DNA of 64,000 bases from Forficula auricularia. Taxonomy: Eukaryota > Arthropoda > Insecta > Dermaptera > Forficulidae. Position 1 is the stretch's first letter, and each line of letters opens with the position of its first letter. Positions 24,501 to 35,245 of this stretch are shown here, one piece after another. The DNA lies in contig JALMQS010000681.1 of NCBI GenBank assembly GCA_024734495.1, positions 9,437,576 to 9,501,575 on the forward strand, read 5' to 3'. The position numbers were made by a program, and so were the translations under genes. The notes under the pieces are model-generated. The model saw only the letters and a program-made list of their open reading frames with translations, did not search any database and was not told the origin of the DNA.

Positions 24501-26984
24501 ACAAATATCAATTAATGATTATTGATAAATTATTTGTATTAAATAATCAATTAATGGACTCAAATTTTTCTAAATTAATATCTCCATAATGATTTCTTAC
24601 ATACACGCGTTTATTTTCCCATTCAGTTCGAAATATTACTATCGAATTGGAGGGGAGGGAATAGTGGAATTGAAATAATTATCGGAAAAGAGTTTTTTTT
24701 TGTTGAATTAGTTTTTTCCTCTTATTATAAACAAGTACTAAAAAGATGATCAAGGACAGTCGATGGTGGAGAAGTAATCTCCTGAGTCGAAGCTCAAAAA
24801 CAATGTATGCATAAATTCATGTAAAATAATTGCTTTAATAAAATTTATAAAAAAAAAAAGAAATATTACTACAGTGACCAAAAATGAGAAGAATTTTTAT
24901 AATTTTTTTTTTCAAAAGAGGTAAAATCATTAGCTAAAATCGTGTCTTAACAAATATATAATATTTGTAATCTTGTCCAACTCCCTACGATTCCTTTAAT
25001 TATTAATCATGGACACGAATAATGAAATAATATTTATAACTTTTCATTCATTAATATATTAAACTTAGCCTTTATGGAATTATAAATTTATAATCCTTCA
25101 AGAATATATCATTGCTTAAATTTTAAATGCAAACCTTTATTAAAGATAATTAAGGAGCGATCATATGAAAACAATTTTTAATAAAATAGCTCTTTGCTAT
25201 TTTTTCTCTTAATGAATCTTGGAATTTAGAAAAGATCTAACTGTTTGGAAATATTTTCATTCCTTTTATTTTTTTCAACATGGCAATGCTTTCTTGCTTC
25301 CATGACGATGACAAAAACATCTTAATCCAGTAATTAATATCCAATTTCTTCAATCTAGTCTTTGTCAACAAGTAAAAAAGCTTCTGTCTGATTTCATGAT
25401 ACTGATGACATCAAAATGTTCTTTTTCCATCGTCTGGCCTTAAAAGGGCGTTCGTTTTACTTTCGTCGGAGCATCTCGGAATTCGTGATTTATTTGAAAA
25501 ATTTACCATTTCATCGGCAAATTATGCCACGACCTTCAATAATCTGAATAGTACATAAACATATAAATACTCCCATGTTTGTTTGTTTTCGAATTACTGT
25601 TATACCGTTTTTAATCTTATCAAGAACTGTAAAGATTTATTCCCGACAATATGTATTTCAAATGATATAGCTGCAAATATTGCTATCTCCAGGCTTCACT
25701 AGGAAAACTCGTTCATTAAACAGATGTAGATCTTAAAAAGAAACAAAGAGGTTGTCCTCTACTTGATGTAAATAAACATAGTCACATATATATTAAATAT
25801 ATATATATATATATATAAATATTATTGATTTTTTGACACTATAGTTTCGAAGGCTTGGCCTTCATCTTCATCATCAGTTTGACTAAGCTTGTCTGTGATG
25901 AGAAAGAACAAAATTTTCAATATCCACACGATACTAACTACATGAAAAATAATATTTATAATTAAAAAAAAAGGACTGTTGATGAAGGCCAAGCCTTTGA
26001 AACTATATTCTCAAACAAATCACTATATATATATATACATATCTATATTTAATATATATATATATATGTATATATGTTTATTTGCATCAATCAGAGGACA
26101 ACTTCTTTGTTTCTTTTTATTATTCAACAACTCTGCTACTCTCGGCAAAATAAAAACTTTTCAATTTGATTTAGATCTCTCTTAATTTGGACTTATCCGG
26201 TATTCTCTCTGGCCAGTATAGTATTTGATAGGGACTCTCAAAGGGCAAAGTTGCATGACTCTGATGGAATGGGGATTATTATTTAATTATGTAATACCAC
26301 GAGATCCTTTAAACTTAAAGACAATACATGCTCCCAGAACATTAAGAACACAAAATGCAGATTTGATGTTTTGATGGTTGAGCTGTTTATCAAATGAAAA
26401 GGTTCAAATGAAATCACCTAGATTGCACATTTTTAATTAAATAAACTCACAAGAATATACGATATTTCGACGTGTAATTCTGGACTCGTTTTCAGCATAT
26501 AGATTGTATATTTTTATTCAGATCAAGTCGTCAGAATACTGAACCACTTAGATAACCTTTTTAATGGAATATACTTATCAGAATTCAGGCCTTTTATCAT
26601 CTAGTTCTGTAGTTGTTTTCAAGATCTGGGGGAAAGTGAATCCTCGACTGAAACCACCTTGATTGCATACTTTTAATGAGAAAAAGTCATCAGAATGTAT
26701 GAGCAATCTAGATGGTTTCCGCCGAAACTTCTATATTGATAAACAGAAATGATTCTTTCCCTATAATAATCCTTGGATCTTGAGACCAAATAATCCACAG
26801 AAAGAGGCAAAAGAGATTGTTGCCCATCCACTTTTATTGGTGTTTTGTAATCATATGTATAATCATGTGTTCAAAAATCTAATTGAGAAAACCTACCAAA
26901 AAATAAAAATTATAAAAATTCTTGTTATTTCCGTTTCTCTTCTTTTATAGGGCCTTAAGAAAGAAGGGAGATAATCCATTTTAA
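21483..26984 (+). CDS. Small coiled-coil protein gene, 3' exons
   Basis: Four exons can be joined in one frame: 21483-21509, 23863-23904, 24278-24381 and 26951-26984. The first three are each open in only one frame compatible with their neighbours, all in phase 0; the last joins in phase 2. The predicted C-terminal part is about 68 residues, rich in K, E, L, I and Q with coiled-coil-like spacing (EEMKEQL, LEVDHLQIDQL, IKVLMKKIHIL), and ends RKKGDNPF. With the possible first exon at 17508 the protein would be about 75 residues. Introns are 2353, 373 and 2569 bp and host a MITE and an inverted-repeat element. NPF is a known EH-domain ligand motif, but nothing else links the protein to endocytosis. 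Skipping the last donor gives a stop at 24383-24385, an alternative end. The family was not recognised; further upstream exons may exist. Confidence 0.6.
23071..23223 (-). mobile_element. GGGGTGAACCGCGA MITE, copy 3, inverted
   Basis: Minus-orientation copy in the intron between the first two micro-exons. It has GGGATGAACCGCGACCTAA at the low end, GTGTACACC and the complement of GGAAGTGGAAGT inside, and CACGGTTCACCC at the high end. No clear 8-bp duplication is visible. Confidence 0.7.
23433..23508. repeat. Two adjacent hairpins
   Basis: CTACAATGT (23433-23441) pairs with ACATTGTAG (23462-23470). Immediately after, GGTTCC(A)TTT (23481-23490) pairs with AAACGGAACC near 23499-23508. They look like the end of an inverted-repeat element, but no duplication was found. 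Confidence 0.5.
23863..23904 (+). CDS. 42-base micro-exon
   Basis: A long pyrimidine tract and TTTTTTTACAG end at 23862; donor AAG|GTAAAA starts at 23905. The exon encodes VSLNSLRSNITSNK in phase 0; the other two frames contain stops. The exon itself begins GTGAGT, which resembles a donor but sits right after the acceptor. Confidence 0.6.
24278..24381 (+). CDS. 104-base coiled-coil exon
   Basis: Acceptor TTTCGCTTGCAG ends at 24277. The exon is open only in phase 0 and encodes a charged, leucine/isoleucine-rich helix (LEVDHLQIDQLTKNGD, IKVLMKKIHILH). The donor is AAA|GTAGGT at 24382. If it is not used, the frame reads AAG TAG and stops at 24385. Confidence 0.65.
25735..26118. mobile_element. 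Inverted pair of Penelope-like ends with hammerhead motifs
   Basis: The outer arms AAAAAGAAACAAAGAGGTTG (25735 on) and their complement near 26093-26118 match closely. They continue through ATAAACATA and (TA)n tracts to inner GAAGGCCAAGCCTT blocks. On the minus strand, 25877-25844 reads CTGATGA, a linker, stem AAGGC/GCCTT, then CGAAAC, an intact-looking hammerhead core. The plus-strand arm at 25976-26002 has CTGTTGA...AAGGCCAAGCCTTTGAAAC, a decayed version. The 68-codon frame at 25979-26185 is part of this repeat. It lies in the last intron of the + strand gene. Confidence 0.65.
26465..26495 (-). mobile_element. Hammerhead-like motif, isolated
   Basis: On the minus strand it reads CTGAAAACGAGTCCAGAATT, then ACACGTCGAAATATCG: a CTGANAA box, a loop region and CGAAAT. 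It resembles Penelope-type termini but stem II is weak, so this is a decayed copy at best. Confidence 0.3.
26951..26984 (+). CDS. Terminal exon with stop, NPF end
   Basis: A near-ideal acceptor (TTTCTCTTCTTTTATAG) ends at 26950. Joined to the AA left by the previous exon, it reads KALRKKGDNPF then TAA at 26982-26984. An AATAAA signal follows at 26995-27000. Read in its own first frame it would give GLKKEGR and stop, so the phase of the upstream exon decides the ending. Confidence 0.5.
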
Positions 26985-27000
26985 CAAATTAGCAAATAAA

Positions 27001-28136
27001 GAAAAAATTTGATAAATTTTTCTTCTCTTCATTAATTTAATTTATAAAATTGTCTGTCTCTTAAGACCAGGCTTATTATATAATTTCACCTCATGGCTTG
27101 ATGAAAAAATGATTTACCAAGATAGGGTGTTAAAATTAATTAAAGAAGGGTATTTAATTATAGTTGAAAATAATTTTCCGATAAATTCTTTTATGTGGAA
27201 ACTGTTCTTTTCTTTATCGACAACAGCCTCTCCATTAAATTTACATTGATATGTATCAGCTTGACTTCAAAAAAATTATCCCATCTTTTTTGTACAGCTC
27301 AAGAAATTTCACCAATTTAATAAAAGTATGACTTAGCAGATATATCGGATCATTCAAAAATATACGAAATTTATTTTGAAACTTTTTTATTAAATTCTCG
27401 GATGTTAAATTCTAAAGTAGTAATCAGATTGAAGAAAACCAACTTTATTATCTTTAATAGCCAATTAAATGAGATTATTTCTTGCCCCCTACACATTATT
27501 TAAGCCTTTCTTAATTTTGATCTTTTCCATGGTAAATAAAAAGTTCCGTCTTCCAATTCCATTCATTATTTTTAGTTAATTAAACGCAATTAAGCGGTTA
27601 AAAAATAAATGATTTGTAATGAACAAGAACGATAATAAGAAGAGATTCATTTATTTGTAAAGTCGTGATACGATAATTTATTCGACACGCAAAGTGTTTC
27701 ATACTTGAACCCCTTTGATCTTATACATATAATAATAATAATAATAGAAAAAGAATAAAGATAGACAATAATGACTTTTAAGAGATTTTTAATGGGATAA
27801 TCCCACCTGAAACATTAACCTTGCCATCATTTCACGTTCATTCGTTCATGAGTTGCCTTATATAATTTTCGCAAAATAATATTTGCTTATCAATAATAAA
27901 TCATTTATTTCCTGGATAGTGTTTAATAGTAATAATATTGTTACCCCAATTAACGAATAACTCACTGAAACGTGATTAGAAGATTAGTTTAAAAATTCTA
28001 GATCCCACAATTTATATAGTTAACATTAATATAGGCAAGATATAATAATGTTGGGAATTTTGCGATAAAATATCTATCTTAAATGTCACTTGTGGTCTTT
28101 GTTGAAGTAAACAAATTAACTCTACAGGAAAAGGGG
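27001..28136. other. AT-rich stretch, nothing assigned
   Basis: The 3' flank of the + strand gene. No further exon, RNA gene or repeat boundary was recognised; there is a short (AAT)n run at about 27730-27745. Confidence 0.4.
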
Positions 28137-28400
28137 CATTTTATTCAGATCCAGACTGTATTTAACGTTCCCTCAACATCTTACCCTTTACAAGGTGTAA
28201 TTTCGCTTCTGTCTCTCTTACGGCTCGAACCTGTGTGAAAGTTTCCCCTAGGATTCTCTTGCCACCCTGAGCGCAAACCAGAAGTACCTAAATAAAACTA
28301 ATAGAAGTTCTAGCCATTTCTAGCTAATTCGGATTCTTCGACTCATCGTAGAAATATATACTTCCATGATGTATGTTCTGGTTACTAAGAATCACGTTAG
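28137..28400 (+). pseudogene. Degenerate LINE ORF2 fragment
   Basis: The sequence follows the LINE at 16578-16790 base by base with many changes. TTTATTCAGATCCAGACTG matches the LFRSKRF-encoding block, CATCTTACCCTTTACAAGG the LLTIYK block, and CTTGCCACCCTGAGCGCAAA the LATLDAIQ block. Stops in every frame make it a relic. It ends just before the left arm of the 111-bp inverted repeat. Confidence 0.7.
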
Positions 28401-28815
28401 TAAGAACTTCCTAAAGCCTAGTTTATAATTATTGGATAAAAATACTTGGTAGGTTTCACATTAAGATATAAAAAAATAAAACGAATTTATTTTTAGAGAA
28501 TCTTTAATCTCGATATATATATTTCGGGTGACTAACCTAGTTTATAAGAAACATGCGATTTTTAAACAAAAAACCCTCCTTAACTGTTAAATTAATCATT
28601 TTTTTTTATGTGATCGAAAGCAAAAATTGGCACTCAAAGAAGATGCATTCCTTAAACACTCTTGCATTACTGAAGAGAGGAGGAAAAATAGATGGAGACA
28701 ATTCTAGTAGTTACCTGTGCACCCGGGTCTTGAAGACTTGAAGATTCACTAACACATTTTTCCCTATGAGAGTGAAATTCGCTTCTTATCTTCTTATTAT
28801 TTCCCGTAACCATAA

Positions 28816-29097
28816 AGTCATTTAAGAATCACATGCATTAGTACCTTAGAAACCGACCAAACCCATGAAATTTCTCCCTCTTCTTTTCATGACTCAGGGG
28901 TCAAAATCTACCAGCATGCTGGTTTAATATACCATATAGTACGAGCTTTTCGTGCGTGCCTTCGGCACACCCTCGAAGCTCGGTCCTACGAGCTGGTGGC
29001 CTGGCGGGCGGCGTCTCGGTCCAAAAATTTTATTCCTCTTAAAAAACCACACTCCAAATGTATACCTGTAAACTCCCGAAAATACATACTCTCTTAA
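28816..29097 (+). other. 93-codon open frame without ATG, over a GC-rich hairpin
   Basis: A frame from 28816 to a stop at 29095-29097 has no ATG and reads through a markedly GC-rich core (28940-29025). It includes RACLRHTLEARSYELVAWRA. The same core can fold: CGAGCTT 28942-28948 with AAGCTCG 28976-28982 enclosing GTGCC/GGCAC (28956-28968), or AGCTCG with CGAGCT 28989-28994. A minus frame is also open for 45 codons. It could be a decayed transposon gene, an exon or a structured RNA; none is established. Confidence 0.25.
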
Positions 29098-29550
29098 AAG
29101 TTTCTCCTCATTTTCGTCCTAACACAGCTACAGAAATGAAAATCTAGATATAAATCTGGGAGTATTTCTTATTTCTATAATCTACAGCATTGTGATATTT
29201 TTTGTGTGGAAATATGTAGATTTATTTAAATAAGTGGGATCGTGTGAGGAGGAGAATTATATTATATCATTTTTTTTAAATTTGAGATCGATAATCGATA
29301 TAAGGCTCCAAATATTTAAAAGAGATCAGGTGGTGTTTGTATGACAGTCTGCTCCATCCAGTATTGCCATGAGAAACTCGGGCGTGCGCTCTTTCTGTGC
29401 GCAAAGAAAAGCAAATTGAATATTTAATTTTTGAGTGGTGAGGGGGCGGGGAGGAGAAATAATTATCAATATATTTAATGTTTCTTAATTTAAAATCAAT
29501 TTCAGTGTTTCATTTTAAAATTCGAGTCCAAATTACGATTATATTTCAAA

Positions 29551-29611
29551 TTTGCCGCAAATATGCCGACGGCGCTCCCTGTCGGCGGCATTACGTCAGC
29601 GTTGCGGCAAA
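29551..29611. repeat. Nested GC-rich palindrome
   Basis: TTTGCCGCAA (29551-29560) pairs with TTGCGGCAAA (29602-29611). Inside, ATGCCGAC pairs with GTCGGC(GG)CAT around a short loop. It may be a small MITE or foldback; flanking duplications were not found. Confidence 0.6.
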
Positions 29612-30786
29612 TTAATCTGGACTAATCTATATAGTATTCTTGAATTAGTAAATATAATTTGTTAAAAAATGTAAATTTAAGTAGGTACTTATCTATTTAG
29701 TTATACAATTTTTGAATTGAATCATAAAAAAAACAAGAAGCCTATCCCATTTTAATCAAAGTAAATTAAACATGAACGTTACCTCAGTAAAGTAAATGGG
29801 ATTTTTTGACAAGAGGTATTTAATCTTATAGGATCTTGTAGAGAATGTCTGGCTTAAGTTAATCATTCAAAATTAATCCAAAGTAGACCTCCTACCTTTT
29901 CTCCCTCCAGTAATTTTAAATATTTACCCCTTTGTTATCTTAAAAATAAATTTTAGCATTGAGTTGTATTCAAATTTGAAATCCTTTTTCTCAAAAGGCC
30001 ATTCAAAATTAATCCAAAGTAGACCTCCTACCTTTTCTCCCTCCACTAATTTTAAATATTTACTCTTTTGTTTTCTTAAAAAATAAATTTTACCATTGAC
30101 TTGTATTTAATTTCGACTTATTCAGATCAGTTACTTCCTGTATCTCCTGAAGATGGGTTAGTCACCCGAAATATATATATCGAGATTAAAGATTCTCTAA
30201 AAATAAATTCGTTTTATTTTTTTATATCTTAATGTGAAACCTACCAAGTATTTTTATCCAATAATTTTAAAAAAATGTTTCACCAAGTACCAACACCAAA
30301 TTCCTTAAAAACTAAGTTAATCACATTCAATAAAAAGTTCCCTAAAATTGATTAGCTTTCGGAAAGAAACACCCAAGCTTAGAATGAAATATTTTCAGGT
30401 AATATTATAATGACTTAGATATTTTTGTGTTACAGATTCCCATCATAGGCCCCAATTATCTAGCAGTCCCTAAATTTAAATATTAAACCAGGGAAATCAA
30501 TAATATTATTTAGCAAAATCACGGAAGGGGTAACATCTATTCAAGATACAAAGAATTAATAAGGTAGAGCGAATTCAATGCGAATCCACTCTTCTGGCAT
30601 CTTCTGGAAGACAGACAGAGGCGTCGAGAACTATCGGTGAACAAGAGCTTTTCTCCCCATATAATAAGAATATGATGCTATTCACCGATGTCGAGCACTT
30701 CTATGGACTGTTGATTTTCAACAATAAAAGCTATTTAACTTTTAAGGACATCATAGATATTAGAGAAATATTTTTACATTGCATAT

Positions 30787-30876
30787 CAGAGAGGTTCGTC
30801 CCCTTAGGAATCGAACCCAAGCGCTAACTAAGCTTGCCGGGCCAGTAGCCAAACCCTTAAGACAAATCTCTCTCTG
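30787..30876 (-). repeat. tRNA-like fold, probable SINE head
   Basis: On the minus strand a 7-bp acceptor-like stem CAGAGAG/CTCTCTG encloses a T arm (TTGGG-TTCGATT-CCTAA), whose GGGTTCGATTCC is a B box, and an A-box-like TGTCTTAAGGG. The outer stem extends for several more bases (GCAT/ATGC). About ten extra bases sit between T arm and acceptor stem, so it is not a normal tRNA gene. Confidence 0.45.
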
Positions 30877-31132
30877 ACATGCAACATATATAAGTATTAT
30901 AGCTAAAAAATTTTTCAAAAAAAGACACTCAAAAAGATACTTAAATCTTTGCTTTCACAATAAAAGCTATATTAAAATATTTAAATTTCTAAGTGATTCG
31001 AAAATTTCTATTTATTTATTGAAACACGTTTTAACAAAATTTGTTGAAATGTATAACTATATTGTAGGTATATTAAAAATATTTCAATGGCTGAAGTAGA
31101 AATCGAAAAAGCAAAGAACAATTTGTTATATA

Positions 31133-31200
31133 GACGTGACTCGAACCCACACAGTAGAAACATTCCCTCAATGAAGTGACGACATTTTTAACTACACCTA
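31133..31200 (-). repeat. tRNA-like remnant
   Basis: The minus strand holds GGTGTAGTTAAAAATG and TGTGTGGGTTCGAGTCACGT, with a canonical B box GGTTCGAGTC about 40 bases after an A-box-like TAGTTAAAAATG. There is no complete cloverleaf; it is probably an eroded SINE head. Confidence 0.35.
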
Positions 31201-31263
31201 ATGATTTTTTGTGATGTAATTTTCTATATTCTACAACAGATGTATTTTTTTTAAGTCAAAACA

Positions 31264-31310
31264 CACGTGTGTGTATGTGTGGGCACCCAACACGTGTTGG
31301 CTGCCACGTG
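31264..31310. promoter_or_regulatory. Cluster of three CACGTG E-boxes
   Basis: CACGTG occurs at 31264-31269, 31291-31296 and 31305-31310. The first two are centred in longer palindromes (ACACACGTGTGT and CCAACACGTGTTGG). CACGTG is the canonical site of MYC/MAX and CLOCK/CYCLE-type bHLH proteins. No adjacent gene start was identified, so a regulatory role is inference. Confidence 0.35.
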
Positions 31311-32896
31311 TCGGCAATGCCGTTATGCCCTCCTACAACATTTGCATTTGCACTCGGGAGTTCTAGTTTATGAGGAGCTCAGCTAGTAAATCATTTCAAC
31401 CTAGTCTCTTCGACCAACAATGAATAAATATTATTGAAAGCATAATAAAGTGTAATGGCCACGTCTATGTGAGTGTGTCGAGTCCATCTTAGTAGAGAAA
31501 ATAAATAAAACCGAAAAAGTAAGGTTGAAATTCTCACAGTCTGAAGTTCAGTGATTTATCATAAAATAAATAAACTAAAGTGGCCATCGACATAACTTTA
31601 TGGTACATCTACCCCTATCTTATATTGAATATTTAATCAACTAATTTATACTCATTTCTGAAAGAACCCTCGCCTCTTAATTCTTAGTTACGTTAACAAT
31701 TAATCTAAAACTTCTTTTAACCTTTGTGGTATTTTATTTTGAAAATTTTATTATTTTAAATTATTGTTGAATCCCTCTTTTTGGTCACTATCAATTTTCC
31801 ATAATTAGTCATTTTCATAAGGTCATATAGTGTACATATGCGACATTTCTAGGATTTATTAATAGTTCAGTTTTTTGAACCCCACCCCCATTTTAGTACC
31901 CGAAGCAAATAATGACTCTTTTTTATTATTGGACCTTTTTGTTATGTTAAGAATAATAGCATACATTTACTTCTCCGATAACTAGCATCCCTGATTTTTG
32001 ACAAAAGGGCACCTTACCAATGAAATTCTGTATAGACAATTCAAATTGATCTATTTTCAAAATAAAAAGGATTTTTATAATGATTTAATATTATTTACTA
32101 TACCTTTTTATTGTCTCTACATATTTATTAAATTTTATAATAATATTTATAAAAGAAACCTTGAGGTTAAATAATTGTTTACTTACTATTATTTATTTAC
32201 TACTTCCAATCAATGTATGTAGTAGCCTATAAAATAAAGTTTAACAGTTTATCGGTTGCCTATCCTTCAGGGGTTTTAATTTTCCTGTCTGTTACAATTT
32301 ACATCTTGTAAAACGTTTTATCTTATTACTAAATGCATATAATTATATGATTGATTTCTCTAGCATTCACATTGAATAGAAAACAAAACGACAAGTGTGA
32401 TTTTTGCTTATGCCTACTCCTCTAATAGTAAGTGGGATCTTCTCTCTATTTAAGGTCTTCTAATTTCAATAACAAAATAAGTTTTTAAGGAAAACATTTA
32501 AAACAAGTCGGACTAGAAGATGTCTATAAGACATGAGCCTTAAACGACTGAGCTATATTTAAATTTTCCACTTATACTTCTGCAGGATTTTGAAGTGTAA
32601 TAGTGTAAAATTTGGTTCAGATCGGAGAAAGCTTCTATAATTTTAATTTTCTTAACCACTTATTTTACCTACATATTTTGGGAAGTTGATATAGCATTAG
32701 TTTTTCGGAGTCCTAATGAGTGACTTTGTAAAATTTGATCCAGATTGGACAAAGGACCTAGATTTTTAACTTCTTATGCACCTCTTGATCAAATTTTCCT
32801 TATAGTGTATTGTCTTTACAAATATATAATTCTGTAAAATTTCAAGAAAATCAACTTGATAGAAGTATGTAAATATTCCACCAAGATAACAGATTA

Positions 32897-33254
32897 GGGG
32901 CCGTCCATAAATTACGTCATACAGTAAGGGGAGGGGCATCTCAGATTTGTGACAATATGTATCAAAGGGGGGGGGTCTTAAAAATTGTGATGTCACAAAA
33001 GTCAAATTAAAATAATTTTTATATAATTTTTTTTAGATTTCTGGTATTATTCCAGCCTGAAAATGTTAGTAAAATAAATTTAGACAAAAAATTGTGAGCA
33101 AGCAATTTTTAACAAAAAGACTTAAAAAATAGAATATAAAAGGGATAGTGTGACGTCACAATACAGGGGAAAGAAAATGTGACAGAATGTGACACAGTGG
33201 TAGGCGGGGAGTAAAAATCTTGAAATTCTTGTGACGTAATTTATGGACGGCCCC
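32897..33254. mobile_element. PIF/Harbinger-like MITE
   Basis: The left end GGGGCCGTCCATAAATTACG and the complement of the right end form a near-perfect 23-bp terminal inverted repeat, extending through TCA. It is flanked by TTA at 32894-32896 and 33255-33257, the 3-bp duplication expected of PIF/Harbinger elements. No transposase is present, and the 79-codon minus frame across it is spurious. A decayed end of the same family is at 62133-62156. Confidence 0.85.
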
Positions 33255-34492
33255 TTAACAGAAAAATAGAGAGAGAATCCATATGCAATAAAATTTCAAG
33301 AGCCTCGTTAGTCTGCTGCAAAGAACCTGTGAAAAATAGAATATGATGAAAAATATTATTTTAAATATCTTTCATTAAAGTTTAGGAATAAAGAGAAATT
33401 CCAAGATAAATATAGTGTGATTATGAAGGAAAGCTATCGATGCATTGTGTAATTCTATTTACGAAAAAATACATATGTTTTAATATAACATAATCCTTAA
33501 CGTAATAGGCACCACGAGCATCTTTCAAAATGAGACATAATTAGAAGTGATTCAGCAAAGTCATCCTTTTGCAACTCCAACACTAAGCGATCAAAAAACT
33601 AAGTTCACTAATTGATCGATCATTTGAAATACTTAATTAGCGATATTCATCTTGTAACCTACACCTTGTCTATTTTTTAATTAGCGAATAACGAAATTTT
33701 CAAAATTAAATAACAAAACGCCTCCTATTTTATATTTGATTGATATTCTTGTTGTTTTTATATGAATTCAAGATCATGTTTTTTTTTTTATCATTTATTA
33801 AGGAATCAAAATGGCAACACTTTTATGTATAGTGACGACAAGGAACATTTTTTAATGGCATTTTAATGGATTGTTCATAAGCAAATTAATTTATAATCCC
33901 TTGGGCAGAGATTGGGTTCATTTAGCAATTATTATGTTCCTTTTTAAAACATGAATGTTTGGGCAGAGGAACTTTTCCAATCCATAGTATTAAGGGAAAA
34001 GAGAAAGGGAGATGGGTTTCAACCAAAATGACAATTTAATTGCTTTTGAATAAATTTCCCTCCCTTTCTCGATTATTAGCATAATTAGTGGTTTTTCCCT
34101 TTAAGATTATATCTTCAAATTAATTGAAAAAATTATATACTACAATTTAATATAATATATATTAAACGAAAGACAATAAGCACTAATTTAGATGTATAAA
34201 ATTTGATTACTTTATTTGTTTCTAATTTCTAATGTACATCATTAGCCTTCTTTCGGAGGTTTTAAGACTCCGTATTTGGAAATATAAAGGGCTAGGAGAA
34301 AGTTCCGGAAAGGCCGATCATCTTTGTTAGCGTCTTTTCAAAACGTTGGAATGAGCAAATATATGGTCTTCTAAAATAAAGAATTTATTGATAGTATTTT
34401 CATTTTTAATTTGTATTTCCAGATTAGAAGAAGATGACCCCAATTAATATTTTCATTTGTTCAATTTTTTAGAAAGAAGATCTCAATAATAC

Positions 34493-35245
34493 ATAAGAAT
34501 AAAAATAATTTTTAAGAAAAAATAAAAACCGACTTCAAAAAATTAAATGCAACAAATAAAATACACTAAAAGGTATAAAAATAATTATTATCTTATTTAG
34601 TTACAACTAAACGACGAAATATTAACATGAAATTACTTTTTGAAGTCGGAGACCAAACAAACTATACCTATAAGCGAGCGTACCCGCCAAACGTACTAAG
34701 TAAGATCCGTCGAGTGCGATTCATAAAAGGTATATGTTTGGCACCGACTTCAAAAAGTAATTTCATGTTAATATTTCGTCGTTTAGTTGTAACTAAATAA
34801 GATAATAATTATTTTATACCTTTTAGTGTATTTTATTTTGTTGCATTTAATTTTTTGAAGTCGGTTTTATTTTTTTCTTAAAAATTTTTTATTTTTCTTT
34901 TTAGTGATGTTATTAATAGTGATCATATCATCAGAACTTGACCAAATTAATATGACACCATCCCTAAGACACCCCCTTTCGGATAAAAAAAGAACCATCG
35001 AAATCGGTTCATAAACAAAGAGGTTAGGTCTAAACAAACCTAATAAAAAAGGTCTAATACCTATGAAAAAAACGAAAAAAATGGGACCAATCGGAAGCTA
35101 GACTGGACCCAATGCAAAAAAAAATTTCAAAATCGGTTGACAATTGGCGGAGATATGAGGTAACATAGGCACAAAAAAAAAAAAAAAAAAAAAAAAAATT
35201 AGTCTAATAGAGAACCTTCTCCTTTTTTGAAGTCGGTTAAAAACA
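34493..35245. mobile_element. ACCGACTTC foldback plus linked 3' segment
   Basis: Bases 34493-34660 are inverted at about 34735-34895 with a short spacer. Both arms carry ACCGACTTCAAAAAATTAAA, AAAAGGTATAAAA and CATGAAATTACTTTTTGAAG. The following segment (34920-35245) has the well-known arthropod repeat text ending in CTTCTCCTTTTTTGAAGTCG, plus a 26-base poly-A at 35173-35198. Its terminal TTTTTTGAAGTCGGTT is the complement of the start ACCGACTTCAAAAAA, so the whole may be one element. Copies or ends of the family occur at 9563-10117, near 44600-44640 and near 60898. Confidence 0.75.

Larger units (their letters stand above)
28427..30266. repeat. Identical 111-bp inverted repeat, 1.6 kb apart
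   Basis: Bases 28427-28537 are the exact reverse complement of 30156-30266. The arms include GGTAGGTTTCACATTAAG and CGGGTGACTAACC. Directly outside the inner end of the right arm, 30147-30171 reads CTGAAGA, stem GGGT/ACCC, GAAA, a hammerhead-like core. Beyond the right arm, AATGTTTCACC and CCAACACC link it to the palindrome at 6797-6870. Perfect arms in otherwise decayed DNA imply recent insertion or gene conversion. Confidence 0.9.

Noticed and set aside
28650..28860. 49-codon minus ORF with a donor-like GTAACT after CACAG
   Set aside because: Reading frame is short, the donor is weak, and no acceptor-bounded partner exon was found.
32766..33005. 79-codon minus-strand ORF
   Set aside because: It overlaps the left end of the PIF/Harbinger-like MITE and has no domain or splice support.
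34420..34500. Two acceptor-like sites each followed by a few acidic codons and a stop
   Set aside because: Only 7-8 codons each and no upstream exon; such patterns are common in AT-rich DNA.
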